From the NCBI GenBank assembly GCA_013288235.1, contig JABDCF010000031.1, forward strand, positions 1 to 36,777: 36,777 bases of DNA. Direction: 5' to 3'. The notes beneath the pieces are model-generated. The model had not been told where the DNA came from, searched no databases, and saw nothing but the letters and a program-made list of their open reading frames with translations. This stretch comes from Bacteroidota bacterium. Lineage in GTDB: Bacteria > Bacteroidota > Bacteroidia > Sphingobacteriales > Sphingobacteriaceae. The position numbers were made by a program, and so were the translations under genes. Below, in pieces: positions 15,964 to 23,559 of the stretch; the first letter of the stretch is position 1; the number at the start of each line of letters is the position of its first letter.

Positions 15964-17049
15964 TTATTTTTTCACAGCCTTTTTGGCCTTCACCGCCTTC
16001 TCTTTTATTACGCCTTCACTTAATACTTCATGGTCTATTTTTCCTTCGCTTGCTTCTTTTTTATCGGCCTTCTTTTCAACTTTCTTCTCTGATGATAACA
16101 GGTGATGGCCTGCCGCGCCGGTTTTTACATATTCGCCCCAGGTGAGGTTATCCTGGTTGTCTTTTTGTTTTTTGGCGCGTTCGATGGCATAATCAGCCGC
16201 GGTTTCAACTACCCAGTCGAAGTTATCCTGGCCTACACTGGTAACTTCAGCATCGGGCGCGGGGTTGCAAAAATCAATGGCATAAGGTACACCATTCCGT
16301 ATGGCGAACTCAACGGTATTAAAATCGTAACCCAAATACTTGTTAAGTTTTATCACGTAGTTTTTAACGGTTTCCAAAAGTTTCTTTTCGGCAGGGGCTT
16401 TGCCATGCTCATATCGCAGGTGGTGCGGGTTGCGCGGCTCGTACTGCATAATGCGTACATGCTTGCCGCCGATGCAATAACAGCGGAAATAATCGTCAAA
16501 AACAATTTCTTCCTGCAGCATCATCACGTACTGCTTGGTTTTGGCGTATTTATCAAAAAAATCGTCCATGTCATGCAGCTTATACACCTCTTTCCAGCCG
16601 CCGCCGTCAAATGGTTTCATATAAGCTGGGAAGCCGACATATTTAAAGATGCCCTCCCAATCCAGCGGGTACGCCAGGTTGCGGAACGACTTATCGGTAG
16701 TATCATCCGGATGGTCTTTTGACGGCAATATCACTGTATTGGGTACCGGGACGCCAATTTTAACTGCCAGCGCATTATTAAAAAACTTTTCATCGGCACT
16801 CCACCAAAAGGGATTGTTAATTACGGCTGTACCGCAAATAGCCGCATTTTTTAGCGTGGCGCGATAAAACGGCACATCCTGCGAAATACGGTCGACAATC
16901 ACCGCATAACCCGATGGTTCGGCCTGCATTACTTTATCAATGCGTACAAACTCTGCTGTTATATTTTTCTCCGCCTTTTGGTTGATCCTGTCAACAAAAG
17001 CATGCGGGAATGAACTTTCCTGTCCGAATAAGATGCCTATTTTTTTCAT
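15964..17049 (-). CDS. ATP-grasp ligase with Lys-rich tail
   Basis: Protein of 361 aa from the ATG at 17049. Residues 1-290 have the ATP-grasp layout: an N-terminal alpha/beta domain, YMKPFDGGGWKEVY (143-156) with the ATP-binding lysine and glycine loop, MLQEEIVFDDYFR (177-189), and NTVEFAIRNGVPYAIDFCNP (244-263) with Glu247, Asp259 and Asn262 as the Mg2+ triad. It most resembles D-Ala-D-Ala-ligase/RimK-like enzymes that join a carboxylate to an amine through an acyl phosphate. The substrate cannot be read from sequence. Residues 319-361 are a low-complexity tail dominated by Lys, Ala and Glu, unusual for a metabolic enzyme. It lies downstream of the esterase gene (49-base gap) and upstream of the GCS2 ligase. 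Confidence 0.82.
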   Translation of the reverse strand: MKKIGILFGQESSFPHAFVDRINQKAEKNITAEFVRIDKVMQAEPSGYAVIVDRISQDVPFYRATLKNAAICGTAVINNPFWWSADEKFFNNALAVKIGVPVPNTVILPSKDHPDDTTDKSFRNLAYPLDWEGIFKYVGFPAYMKPFDGGGWKEVYKLHDMDDFFDKYAKTKQYVMMLQEEIVFDDYFRCYCIGGKHVRIMQYEPRNPHHLRYEHGKAPAEKKLLETVKNYVIKLNKYLGYDFNTVEFAIRNGVPYAIDFCNPAPDAEVTSVGQDNFDWVVETAADYAIERAKKQKDNQDNLTWGEYVKTGAAGHHLLSSEKKVEKKADKKEASEGKIDHEVLSEGVIKEKAVKAKKAVKK

Positions 17050-17068
17050 GGTATGATGTTTTCTATTT

Positions 17069-17094
17069 TCTTGGTTCTTGACTTCTTGGTTCTC
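17069..17094 (-). repeat. CAAGAACCAAGA tandem words (family 4)
   Basis: Two TCTTGGTTC words in tandem between the esterase and ATP-grasp genes. Reverse-complemented, it nearly matches the tract at 35784-35809. Confidence 0.55.
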
Positions 17095-17098
17095 GATT

Positions 17099-17806
17099 CT
17101 ATTTTATAGTAGATAAATAATGCGGAAACATCGCCCGCCACATGGGCCAGTCGTGGCTGCCGATGCCGCGCACATCCAGCCAATTGTTAATATGTTTTTG
17201 GTTCAAAATGTTTGCCAGGTGGTTATTATCTTCCCGGCAAATATCATGTTCGGCTGTGCCGAGTATAATATTCATCTGCCATAAACCTGTTTCGTTGCTG
17301 CCCGGCAAAAAATCGACCGGGTTATTATAAAACACATTATCATCATAATAGCCATCCATAAACTGCCGCATATCAAAGGCGCCGCTCATGCTAAACAGGT
17401 TTCCGGCCTTATCAGGATGTTTTAATGCAAAATTTGCTGCATGGTAGCCGCCAAAGCTGCAACCAGCGGTAGCTACTTTGCCAACACCGGTTTCGTGCAT
17501 GGCCCAGGGCGCCAGCTCATCGTTCAGCATTTTATCATACCAGGCATAGTTTCGCGCCCGCTCGGCAGGATGAACGCCTTTATTGTACCAGGTAAGCCAA
17601 TCAAAACTATCGGGGCAATAAATTTTTACCAAGCCTTCATCAATAAACCATTTGGCACTTTCAATAAGCCCTTCATCTTTATTTTGATAATAGCGCCCCT
17701 GCGACGTTGGAAAAAGGATAACGGGATAGCCGCGGTCGCCAAAGACCAGCATCTCTACATCGAAGCCAAGGTTTTGCGAATACCAGCGGTGATATTTTTC
17801 TGTCAA
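17099..17806 (-). CDS. Alpha/beta-hydrolase esterase (COG4947-like)
   Basis: Protein of 235 aa with no signal peptide. It begins KYHRWYSQNLGFDVEMLVFG, then YPVILFPTSQG (oxyanion region), a nucleophile elbow GCSFGG around residue 115 and GSHDWPMW near the end providing the catalytic histidine. The fold group is the esterase-D-like alpha/beta hydrolases. It is the first gene of the minus-strand series that continues into ATP-grasp and GCS2 ligases, so a role in releasing or trimming the cluster's product is plausible. The apparent start is a TTG at 17806, because no in-frame ATG lies before the conserved N-terminus; this weak start could keep expression low. A second, unrelated-length esterase is divergent from it. 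Confidence 0.78.
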   Translation of the reverse strand: MTEKYHRWYSQNLGFDVEMLVFGDRGYPVILFPTSQGRYYQNKDEGLIESAKWFIDEGLVKIYCPDSFDWLTWYNKGVHPAERARNYAWYDKMLNDELAPWAMHETGVGKVATAGCSFGGYHAANFALKHPDKAGNLFSMSGAFDMRQFMDGYYDDNVFYNNPVDFLPGSNETGLWQMNIILGTAEHDICREDNNHLANILNQKHINNWLDVRGIGSHDWPMWRAMFPHYLSTIK

Positions 17807-17869
17807 TGTATTTCGGTTTATTTTATGATTGTAAGTTAGAGAAATAATTTGAATTAAGTAAAATTTAGT

Positions 17870-17952
17870 AAGTTGTTGATTAGGTTGGATTAAGTTGATT
17901 GGGTTGACGAACAGTCATTTTCAAATTTTCAAATTGGCAAATCTTCAAATTA
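17870..17952. repeat. TTGATT and TTCAAATT word tracts
   Basis: GTTGATTAGG/TTGATTGGG words (17875-17907), similar to 2718-2755, are followed by a run of CAAATT words (17921-17950). The tract fills the divergent gap between the two esterase genes and overlaps the -33 box of the plus-strand promoter. Confidence 0.5.
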
Positions 17953-17964
17953 AAACTACTTTTG
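17934..17964 (+). promoter_or_regulatory. Bacteroidota-type promoter for the plus-strand esterase
   Basis: TTG at 17934-17936 and TACTTTTG at 17957-17964 match the -33 TTG and -7 TAnnTTTG boxes with 20 bases between. Transcription would begin near 17971, leaving a leader of about 18 bases before the ATG at 17989. Confidence 0.65.
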
Positions 17965-17988
17965 CAGCCTTAAAAATTTATAATAGCG

Positions 17989-18804
17989 ATGTACTGGAAC
18001 TTGCCGGAGATGGAGATAACTATCACAGAAAATAAAATAACTATAAACTCGGATGTGCTGAAACGACAGGTTACCTGCACCGTGCTGATGCCCGAAGAAA
18101 ACTATACAGCCGAACCATTTAATTTATTATTACTGAACGACGGACAGGAAATTGAAAGCCTACAGCTTAAAGAAACGTTGGAAGAACTGAGCAGCGACAA
18201 CCGCATAAAACCCCTTATTGTTGCTGCCATACATGCCGGCGAAGAACGCATACAGGAGTACGGCGTTGCCGGGAAGCCGGATTTTAAAAAGCGTGGCGCC
18301 AAAGCAGCTTTATACACCGAATTTATTAAAACGGAACTGCTGCCTGCTATTGTTGAATATACCGGGATAGAAAAGTTTGAAACCACTGCTTTCGCGGGAT
18401 TTTCGCTTGGCGGACTTTCAGCATTGGATATTGCCTGGAACAACCCACAGCTATTTGACAAAACGGGCGTATTTTCAGGTTCGTTTTGGTGGAGAAGTAA
18501 AGATTTAGGTAAAGGGTACACCGACAGTGACCGTATAATGCATAATGTGATCAGGAACACGGCACAAAAACCAGACCTTAAAATTTGGCTGCAAACCGGC
18601 ACAAAAGATGAAACCGCCGACCGCAACAAAAACGGCATCATCGACTCGATAGATGATACGGTTGACCTGATAAAAGAACTGGAACAAAAAGGTTTTAAAC
18701 GCCCTGGAGATATTAAATATCTTGAAATGTTTGGCGGCAGCCATGATATGGCAACCTGGGCCAAGGCTATGCCGAAGTTTTTGGTTTGGGGGTTTGGGAG
18801 GTAG
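17989..18804 (+). CDS. Esterase, Fes/esterase-D family (PF00756-like)
   Basis: Protein of 271 aa, cytoplasmic by appearance (no signal peptide). The nucleophile elbow GFSLGG holds Ser139, FSGSFWWR (162-169) follows, and GGSHDMATW near 249-257 holds the likely catalytic His. Related proteins hydrolyse siderophore esters, acyl-peptide or carbohydrate esters. A 12-residue EF-hand/dockerin-like calcium loop (DRNKNGIIDSID, 211-222) is inserted next to the strand that normally carries the acid residue. It is divergent from the amidoligase cluster's own esterase and shares the promoter region, so it may belong to the same pathway. The start is the ATG at 17989; an in-frame ATG at 18010 is an alternative. 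It converges with the thioredoxin gene after 7 bases. Confidence 0.82.
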   Translation: MYWNLPEMEITITENKITINSDVLKRQVTCTVLMPEENYTAEPFNLLLLNDGQEIESLQLKETLEELSSDNRIKPLIVAAIHAGEERIQEYGVAGKPDFKKRGAKAALYTEFIKTELLPAIVEYTGIEKFETTAFAGFSLGGLSALDIAWNNPQLFDKTGVFSGSFWWRSKDLGKGYTDSDRIMHNVIRNTAQKPDLKIWLQTGTKDETADRNKNGIIDSIDDTVDLIKELEQKGFKRPGDIKYLEMFGGSHDMATWAKAMPKFLVWGFGR

Positions 18805-18811
18805 CAACTAA

Positions 18812-20254
18812 TTACTCTTCAACCACAGCTTTTATCCTGTCCTCAAAGCCTTTTTCATCTTCCAATAAGTTCGGCCCGCGGAAGGTGTTCAGCTTGCCGT
18901 CTTTATCGATAACGAGATAACGGGGAATGCTTTTCAGGTCGATAAAATCGGTTATCAGCTTGTCGCGGATGATATAATGCTGACCGCTAAAGTTTTTGTC
19001 TTTAATGGCTTTCAGCCATGCGCTTTCTTTGTCGGGGACGTCTAATGATATAAAGCGGAATTCTATTTTCCCTTTGTATTTTTTGGACAGCGCCATTAAT
19101 TGCGGCACCTCTTTTATGCAGGGGCCGCACCAGCTTGCCCAAAAATCAATCAGCACCGGTTTGCCAGTTGGAATTATGTCGCGAAATTTTACTGGGACAT
19201 CGGCATTGCTTTTTAGCGAAGCATCCAATACATAACCGGGTAATACTTTATTTAAAAATGATGGATTATAAAGCTCGGTTAAGCCATTAACATAAGCCGG
19301 GTTGGTGCATAACTGTTTAAATTTTTCAAAAATCTCATCGTAGTTGGCGGGATGTCCGTCCAAAAATTTTGATAGCATCCTCGTCATCATATAATTGCGC
19401 ACCGAATCATCTTTTAAGCGGGTAACATTATCAAACATGGCCGCCAGCTTTTTGTCTTCTGGTTGTTTTGATACCCGCCGGTTGTAGTACATCACATCCA
19501 GATACAATAACTGGTTATAGGCTTTGGAATCTTTCACCTTGTCCCAGGTTATGTTTTCGTGCTCTACCTCGTCAAAATACCCCAGTGGATATTTATCCCA
19601 AAGCTCCGATAAAAATACAACCGACATCAGGTCATCAATATATTCCCCCCTTATTTCATTAGCAGCGGCAGTTTTAAAGTCCTCTTTAAAATTGTATTTC
19701 TTAGCAGATGCAGCCAGGAATGCCATCCGTTTTTGATAGATATCTTTAACTTTAGTTTTATAATTTTCAAGAAAATTTGGGTCTTTAAAATCCATTTTGA
19801 ATGGCGGCTCACCATCCATCCGTCCTGTTTCATTTTGCAGATTCTCAAAAAATGCCATCCGGCCTGTATCGCTCCCGCTATAATGCCAATGCTCGCTACT
19901 GGTGCGGGTAAACATCATAGTTTTGATGGTGTCGGCCTTATCGGCATAGGTAAAATGAATATGCAGCGAATCGCCGGGGTAAACATATACCGGGTTTGAA
20001 ATATTGCCGTAATGGATGATAAGGAAGCGTGGCTTATTAATCGGCAGCTTATAGTTAAAGTTATTTTGACCGTCAAGCGGGATATGCGCCAGGTAATCAA
20101 ATTCATCACCCACTGGCTTTTTTATGGCTGATAGTACAGCCATAACCAATTTTCTTCCGTTGTATTCGTAGGCTTCGCCGGCGATTGTAACGGGTTGCTG
20201 GGCAATTGCATCCAAGCTTAAAAAACATACGAGGCAGCATAATAAGTATTTCAT
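18812..20254 (-). CDS. TlpA-type thiol-disulfide oxidoreductase, exported
   Basis: Protein of 480 aa from the ATG at 20254, with a signal peptide (MKYLLCCLVCFLSLDAIAQ). Upstream in-frame TTG codons would only add a polar leader. Residues about 20-340 are the long N-terminal region common in Bacteroidota TlpA relatives: a beta-rich section similar to DUF4369 and a helical middle part. The C-terminal 140 residues are a thioredoxin domain with WCGPC at 375-379 and the cis-proline in SIPRYLVI. The protein should act as a periplasmic thiol reductase. The substrate is unknown. It lies back to back with the Nudix gene across a possible operator region. Confidence 0.87.
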   Translation of the reverse strand: MKYLLCCLVCFLSLDAIAQQPVTIAGEAYEYNGRKLVMAVLSAIKKPVGDEFDYLAHIPLDGQNNFNYKLPINKPRFLIIHYGNISNPVYVYPGDSLHIHFTYADKADTIKTMMFTRTSSEHWHYSGSDTGRMAFFENLQNETGRMDGEPPFKMDFKDPNFLENYKTKVKDIYQKRMAFLAASAKKYNFKEDFKTAAANEIRGEYIDDLMSVVFLSELWDKYPLGYFDEVEHENITWDKVKDSKAYNQLLYLDVMYYNRRVSKQPEDKKLAAMFDNVTRLKDDSVRNYMMTRMLSKFLDGHPANYDEIFEKFKQLCTNPAYVNGLTELYNPSFLNKVLPGYVLDASLKSNADVPVKFRDIIPTGKPVLIDFWASWCGPCIKEVPQLMALSKKYKGKIEFRFISLDVPDKESAWLKAIKDKNFSGQHYIIRDKLITDFIDLKSIPRYLVIDKDGKLNTFRGPNLLEDEKGFEDRIKAVVEE

Positions 20255-20272
20255 TGGTTGTGCTTTGGTATT

Positions 20273-20303
20273 CAATATTAATGGTTTGGTGTCGAAACTT
20301 CAA
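20273..20303 (-). promoter_or_regulatory. Possible promoter for the TlpA-like gene
   Basis: On the minus strand, TTG at 20303-20301 and TAATATTG at 20280-20273 (one mismatch to TAnnTTTG) are separated by 20 bases. The ATG is at 20254, giving a leader of about 12 bases. Confidence 0.4.
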
Positions 20304-20307
20304 CTAC

Positions 20308-20343
20308 GTTAACGTTTGTTAACTTAAATTAAGTTTTGTTAAG
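20308..20343. promoter_or_regulatory. Candidate operator: phased GTTAAC sites
   Basis: GTTAAC at 20308-20313 and again at 20318-20323 are exactly 10 bp apart, one helical turn. The palindrome CTTAA-A-TTAAG (20323-20333) follows immediately, and a GTTAAG lies at 20338-20343. The cluster lies between the divergent TlpA-like and Nudix genes and overlaps the -33 region of the latter. Confidence 0.4.
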
Positions 20344-20367
20344 GGTGAGGGATAATTTATATTTTTA
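20336..20367 (+). promoter_or_regulatory. Possible promoter of the Nudix gene
   Basis: TTG at 20336-20338 and TATTTTTA at 20360-20367 (last base differs from TAnnTTTG) are separated by 21 bases. The ATG is at 20373, so transcription would start almost on the start codon and the mRNA would be leaderless. Confidence 0.4.
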
Positions 20368-20372
20368 CCTCC

Positions 20373-20933
20373 ATGCACCACCCCGAAGAAAACCCCTGGA
20401 AAATAACTTCCGAAAAAATAATTTATGATAACCCCTGGATAAATTTAACCGAATACCAGGTGATCAACCCATCAGGCAACCCGGGTATTTATGGCAAGGT
20501 GCATTATAAAAATATTGCCATCGGTGTTTTGCCTTTGGATGATGATTTGAATACTTACCTGGTAGGCCAGTTCCGTTTCGCTATGGGGCAATATAGCTGG
20601 GAAATGCCCGAAGGCGGCGGGCCTTTGGATACAGATCCCATAGATTCGGCCAAACGCGAGTTACTGGAAGAAACCGGCCTTAAAGCAGAAAACTGGACGG
20701 AAATACAACGCCTGCACCTGTCCAACTCGGTAACCGATGAATTAAGCATCCTTTACCTTGCCCGTGGTTTGCGGCAATTTGAAGCCGAGCCAGAAGATAC
20801 GGAGCAATTGATAGTTCATAAATTGCCGTTTGAAGAAGTTTACCTGATGGTTTGCAATGGCGGCATTACCGATGCAATGACAGTTGCTGCCGTTTTGAAA
20901 TTGAAACTGTTAATTATTGAAAACAAACTTTAG
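20373..20933 (+). CDS. Nudix hydrolase (ADP-ribose/nucleotide-sugar pyrophosphatase type)
   Basis: Protein of 186 aa. The Nudix box runs from Gly81 to Gly102: GGGPLDTDPIDSAKREL followed by LEETG. The catalytic REx2EE core (Arg95, Glu96, Glu99, Glu100) is complete. The glutamate usually found eight residues before the Arg is Thr87. The N-terminal domain and overall length fit ADP-ribose pyrophosphatase-like members, which split nucleoside diphosphate sugars. The plsC-like gene follows after 42 bases on the same strand and may be co-transcribed. Confidence 0.87.
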   Translation: MHHPEENPWKITSEKIIYDNPWINLTEYQVINPSGNPGIYGKVHYKNIAIGVLPLDDDLNTYLVGQFRFAMGQYSWEMPEGGGPLDTDPIDSAKRELLEETGLKAENWTEIQRLHLSNSVTDELSILYLARGLRQFEAEPEDTEQLIVHKLPFEEVYLMVCNGGITDAMTVAAVLKLKLLIIENKL

Positions 20934-20975
20934 CTTATATTCAAATTCGGGAAAAACGCTAAATTGCAGCTTTTT

Positions 20976-21719
20976 ATGAGAAAGTTTTTCGGGTATATCC
21001 TAACTCCCTTTGTTGTAATTGCCTTTTTTTTGACGCTGATCGTGTTTCAGCCAATACAATGGGTTTGCTATAGATTTTTTGGCTACGCGGCGCATAAAAG
21101 ATCTGTTGATATACTGAACCTTTTCCTGCTGCGTACAGTTTACCTTGCCGGTAATACAGTTACTTTTATAAACAATCAAAATTTGCCTTTAGGCCGGCCT
21201 ATCATTTTTTTGGCCAACCACCAAAGCATGTTCGATATTCCGCCGCTGATCTATTACCTGCGTAAATACCATGCTAAATTTATATCTAAGATTGAGCTGA
21301 CAAAGGGCATCCCATCCATATCATACAATTTGAAATATGGCGGCGGCGCCAATATTGACCGTAATGATTCGCGGCAGTCGATCACCGAAATAGTAAAATT
21401 GGCTAACCGGATGAAAGAAAATAAATGGTCGGCAGTAATATTCCCGGAGGGTACCCGCTCGAAGGACGGGCAGGTAAAAACATTCCATGTAGGCGGGATA
21501 GCCACCATTTTAAAGAAATGCCCCGAAGCCTTGCTGGTGCCCGTTGCCATAAATGGCACATGGAAAATAACAAGGTACGGCTATTACCCCCTTGATACAT
21601 TTGAACGCATGACATGGGAAGTACTTGAACCTATCGAGCCAAACGGGCGGCCGGCAGAGGACTTGGTGAAAGAGGCGGAAGACAGGATAAAATCCTTCTT
21701 GCATCAACCTATAAGTTAG
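20976..21719 (+). CDS. plsC: 1-acyl-sn-glycerol-3-phosphate acyltransferase
   Basis: Membrane-bound acyltransferase that makes phosphatidic acid from lysophosphatidate and an acyl donor. It has 247 aa from the ATG at 20976; a TTG four codons upstream is not needed. One or two hydrophobic helices cover residues about 5-30. The catalytic HX4D motif is NHQSMFD (His82, Asp87) and the glycerophosphate-binding motif is FPEGTRS (156-162). A third conserved block, VPVAINGTW, follows. The gene is complete. Lyso-ornithine-lipid acyltransferase OlsA is a close alternative that motifs alone cannot exclude. It converges with the S33-type hydrolase after 13 bases without a visible terminator. Confidence 0.9.
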   Translation: MRKFFGYILTPFVVIAFFLTLIVFQPIQWVCYRFFGYAAHKRSVDILNLFLLRTVYLAGNTVTFINNQNLPLGRPIIFLANHQSMFDIPPLIYYLRKYHAKFISKIELTKGIPSISYNLKYGGGANIDRNDSRQSITEIVKLANRMKENKWSAVIFPEGTRSKDGQVKTFHVGGIATILKKCPEALLVPVAINGTWKITRYGYYPLDTFERMTWEVLEPIEPNGRPAEDLVKEAEDRIKSFLHQPIS

Positions 21720-21732
21720 TGAACTATTTGCC

Positions 21733-22719
21733 TTAATTACTTTTAATAAACTTTATTAACGGAGGAAAATAATTTTTCGGATCATCTGCAAAGCAGATAT
21801 GAGCCCCGTTGGGTACAACATAATACTGGGCATTTTCAAAATTCTGGCTTAAACTTTTAAGTTGCTGAGGACTAATAATAAAATCGTACCTGCCGGAAAT
21901 CAACAATACGGGAATTGTAATTTTTTTTATCATTTCCGCATAATTTAATGAAAAAGTAGACGGGCCTATTTTTTGAGCAACTTCAAAATTTTTATGTTTT
22001 TTAGTTCTTTCCATTTCATCAGGTAACGTGTCTAATCGTATTACAAAATTCCGGGTAAATATTTTTTCAAATTCATTTTGATAAGATGCTGTATCATAAG
22101 ATAAACCTTTGTCTTTATTTCGCATAAGGCCACGATATTGCTCGATAGTATTCATTATACTATCGGTTTTTTTATTGGCCCGCGTAATTGACTTATCAAA
22201 ACCCGATGGGTAAGGGTTCATATCTGAAAATATAAGGCCGTTTACATGGTTTTGATATTTAAAGGTGTAGGCCAGGGCCAATAACGCACCGTAAGAATGC
22301 CCATAAATAAATAGCTTTTCAAGATGTAATCCTTTTCGCACCTGTTCAATTTCGTCAACATATCTGTGCACTTTCCAAATAGCAGTATCATTTAGCTGCT
22401 TTGGTGTTGGCGTTTGCGAAAAGTATGACCCAAACTGATCATAATAATATATCGTGATACCTTGATTGGGAAGGTACCGGGAAAAAATTTCAAAATATTC
22501 ATGCGATTGGCCCGGCCCGCCATGCAATAGCAAAACATTTATTTTTCCATCGCCTATTTTTTGCGTCCAGACCCAAAATTTTCCATCAATAAGTATCTTT
22601 TTTACTCCTTTGGCATTCTCCTTTTTAAAATATGTGCTGTCCTTTACCTGGCAGGCGCCTATCAGGGGTAAACCCATGATCATTAAAAAAAATAATACTG
22701 AGGAAAATCTTATCTTCAT
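21733..22719 (-). CDS. Exported alpha/beta hydrolase, proline-iminopeptidase-like (S33)
   Basis: Protein of 328 aa with an N-terminal signal ending in IGAC (Cys23), which may be a lipobox, so it could be a periplasmic lipoprotein. The proline-iminopeptidase oxyanion motif HGGPG is at 66-70, DQFGS at 94-98 and the nucleophile elbow GHSYGA has Ser142. SGRYDF and GAHI near the C-terminus supply Asp and His. S33 family members remove N-terminal residues, often proline, or act on other amides and esters. It stands alone on the minus strand. The start is the ATG at 22719. Confidence 0.84.
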   Translation of the reverse strand: MKIRFSSVLFFLMIMGLPLIGACQVKDSTYFKKENAKGVKKILIDGKFWVWTQKIGDGKINVLLLHGGPGQSHEYFEIFSRYLPNQGITIYYYDQFGSYFSQTPTPKQLNDTAIWKVHRYVDEIEQVRKGLHLEKLFIYGHSYGALLALAYTFKYQNHVNGLIFSDMNPYPSGFDKSITRANKKTDSIMNTIEQYRGLMRNKDKGLSYDTASYQNEFEKIFTRNFVIRLDTLPDEMERTKKHKNFEVAQKIGPSTFSLNYAEMIKKITIPVLLISGRYDFIISPQQLKSLSQNFENAQYYVVPNGAHICFADDPKNYFPPLIKFIKSN

Positions 22720-22798
22720 AACTTGATGGTTTGTAGATAAGATGCTAAAATTGCAAACGAGGTTACACTATAATAAACAGTATTTTAAATTTCCAAAA

Positions 22799-22826
22799 CT
22801 CCCCCTTTGAGACTTGGGGACTAAAC
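22799..22826. repeat. Weak copy of the CTCCCC repeat family (family 2)
   Basis: CTCCCCCTTTGAGACTTGGGGA can pair CCCC with GGGG. The LytTR gene stop codon (TAG, 22821-22823 on the minus strand) lies at its right edge. Similarity to the other copies is partial, so membership is uncertain. Confidence 0.35.
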
Positions 22827-23558
22827 GTTTTTCCCATCAATAACCTTAAAAAACTCTTCGCGGTAGGTATCGCCAACGGGAATAATTTTATCGCCGATAA
22901 AAATACGGCTGCGTTCGATGCTGTCGATCTTATTTACTGAAACAATGTATGATTTGTGTACCCGGATGAAATATTTTGCCGGTAAGGCATCTTCCATCTT
23001 CTTCATATTCTGCAAAGTAATTATCCTTTCGGCAGGGGTAAAAATGGAGATATAATCTTTTAATCCTTCTATAAACAAAATATTATTCAGATATACTTTT
23101 TGGATCTTATGCTCGGTTTTAACAAAAATAAAATCGCTCAAAAAATCCTGCTGTTGCTGTTGAGGCTCGGCTTGTATGGCTTTAGCTTGGGCGGCTACCG
23201 GGGGCTGCATAATAGTTTGCGCTTTTTGCACCGCTTTAAAAAAACGGTCGAAGGCGATAGGTTTAAGCAGGTAATCAATTACATCAAGCTCATAACCTTC
23301 CAGCGCGTATTGCGGGTAGGCTGTTGTTAAAATAACTTTTGCTTTGCCATTGGCTATACGCAAAAACTGTATGCCCGAAAGTTCGGGCATTTGCACGTCA
23401 AGAAACACCAGGTCGGCGCCTTTATCCTGCACAATGGTAAGTGCTTCAATAGGGTTTGTCGTTGCCTTAACCAACTGCAAAAAAGGTATCTTGGAAATAT
23501 AATCTTCCAGTATATGCAGCGCTAATGGCTCGTCATCAACTATGAGGCATCTGATCAT
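22821..23558 (-). CDS. LytTR-family response regulator
   Basis: Protein of 245 aa. The receiver domain spans 1-120, with the acidic pocket Asp8-Asp9-Glu10, phospho-acceptor Asp54 in VFLDVQMPELSG, the conserved Thr near 79 and Lys99 in LLKPIAF. A Gln-rich linker (a QQQQQ run) leads to a LytTR DNA-binding domain (about 148-245) with IFIEGLKDYISI-like and IRVHKSYIVSVNKI segments. It is 1 base downstream of its sensor kinase and certainly co-transcribed. LytTR regulators bind paired direct repeats upstream of promoters; the divergent ABC transporter is the obvious candidate target. The start is the ATG at 23558. Confidence 0.94.
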   Translation of the reverse strand: MIRCLIVDDEPLALHILEDYISKIPFLQLVKATTNPIEALTIVQDKGADLVFLDVQMPELSGIQFLRIANGKAKVILTTAYPQYALEGYELDVIDYLLKPIAFDRFFKAVQKAQTIMQPPVAAQAKAIQAEPQQQQQDFLSDFIFVKTEHKIQKVYLNNILFIEGLKDYISIFTPAERIITLQNMKKMEDALPAKYFIRVHKSYIVSVNKIDSIERSRIFIGDKIIPVGDTYREEFFKVIDGKNV

Positions 23559-23559
23559 G

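Noticed and set aside
16102..16722. A 206-codon plus-strand frame inside the ATP-grasp gene
   Set aside because: It is the complement of a well supported gene with ATP-grasp motifs; no motif of its own.
18102..18764. A 220-codon minus-strand frame inside the plus-strand esterase
   Set aside because: The sense strand has the catalytic motifs; the antisense frame is Ser/Pro-rich without domain features.
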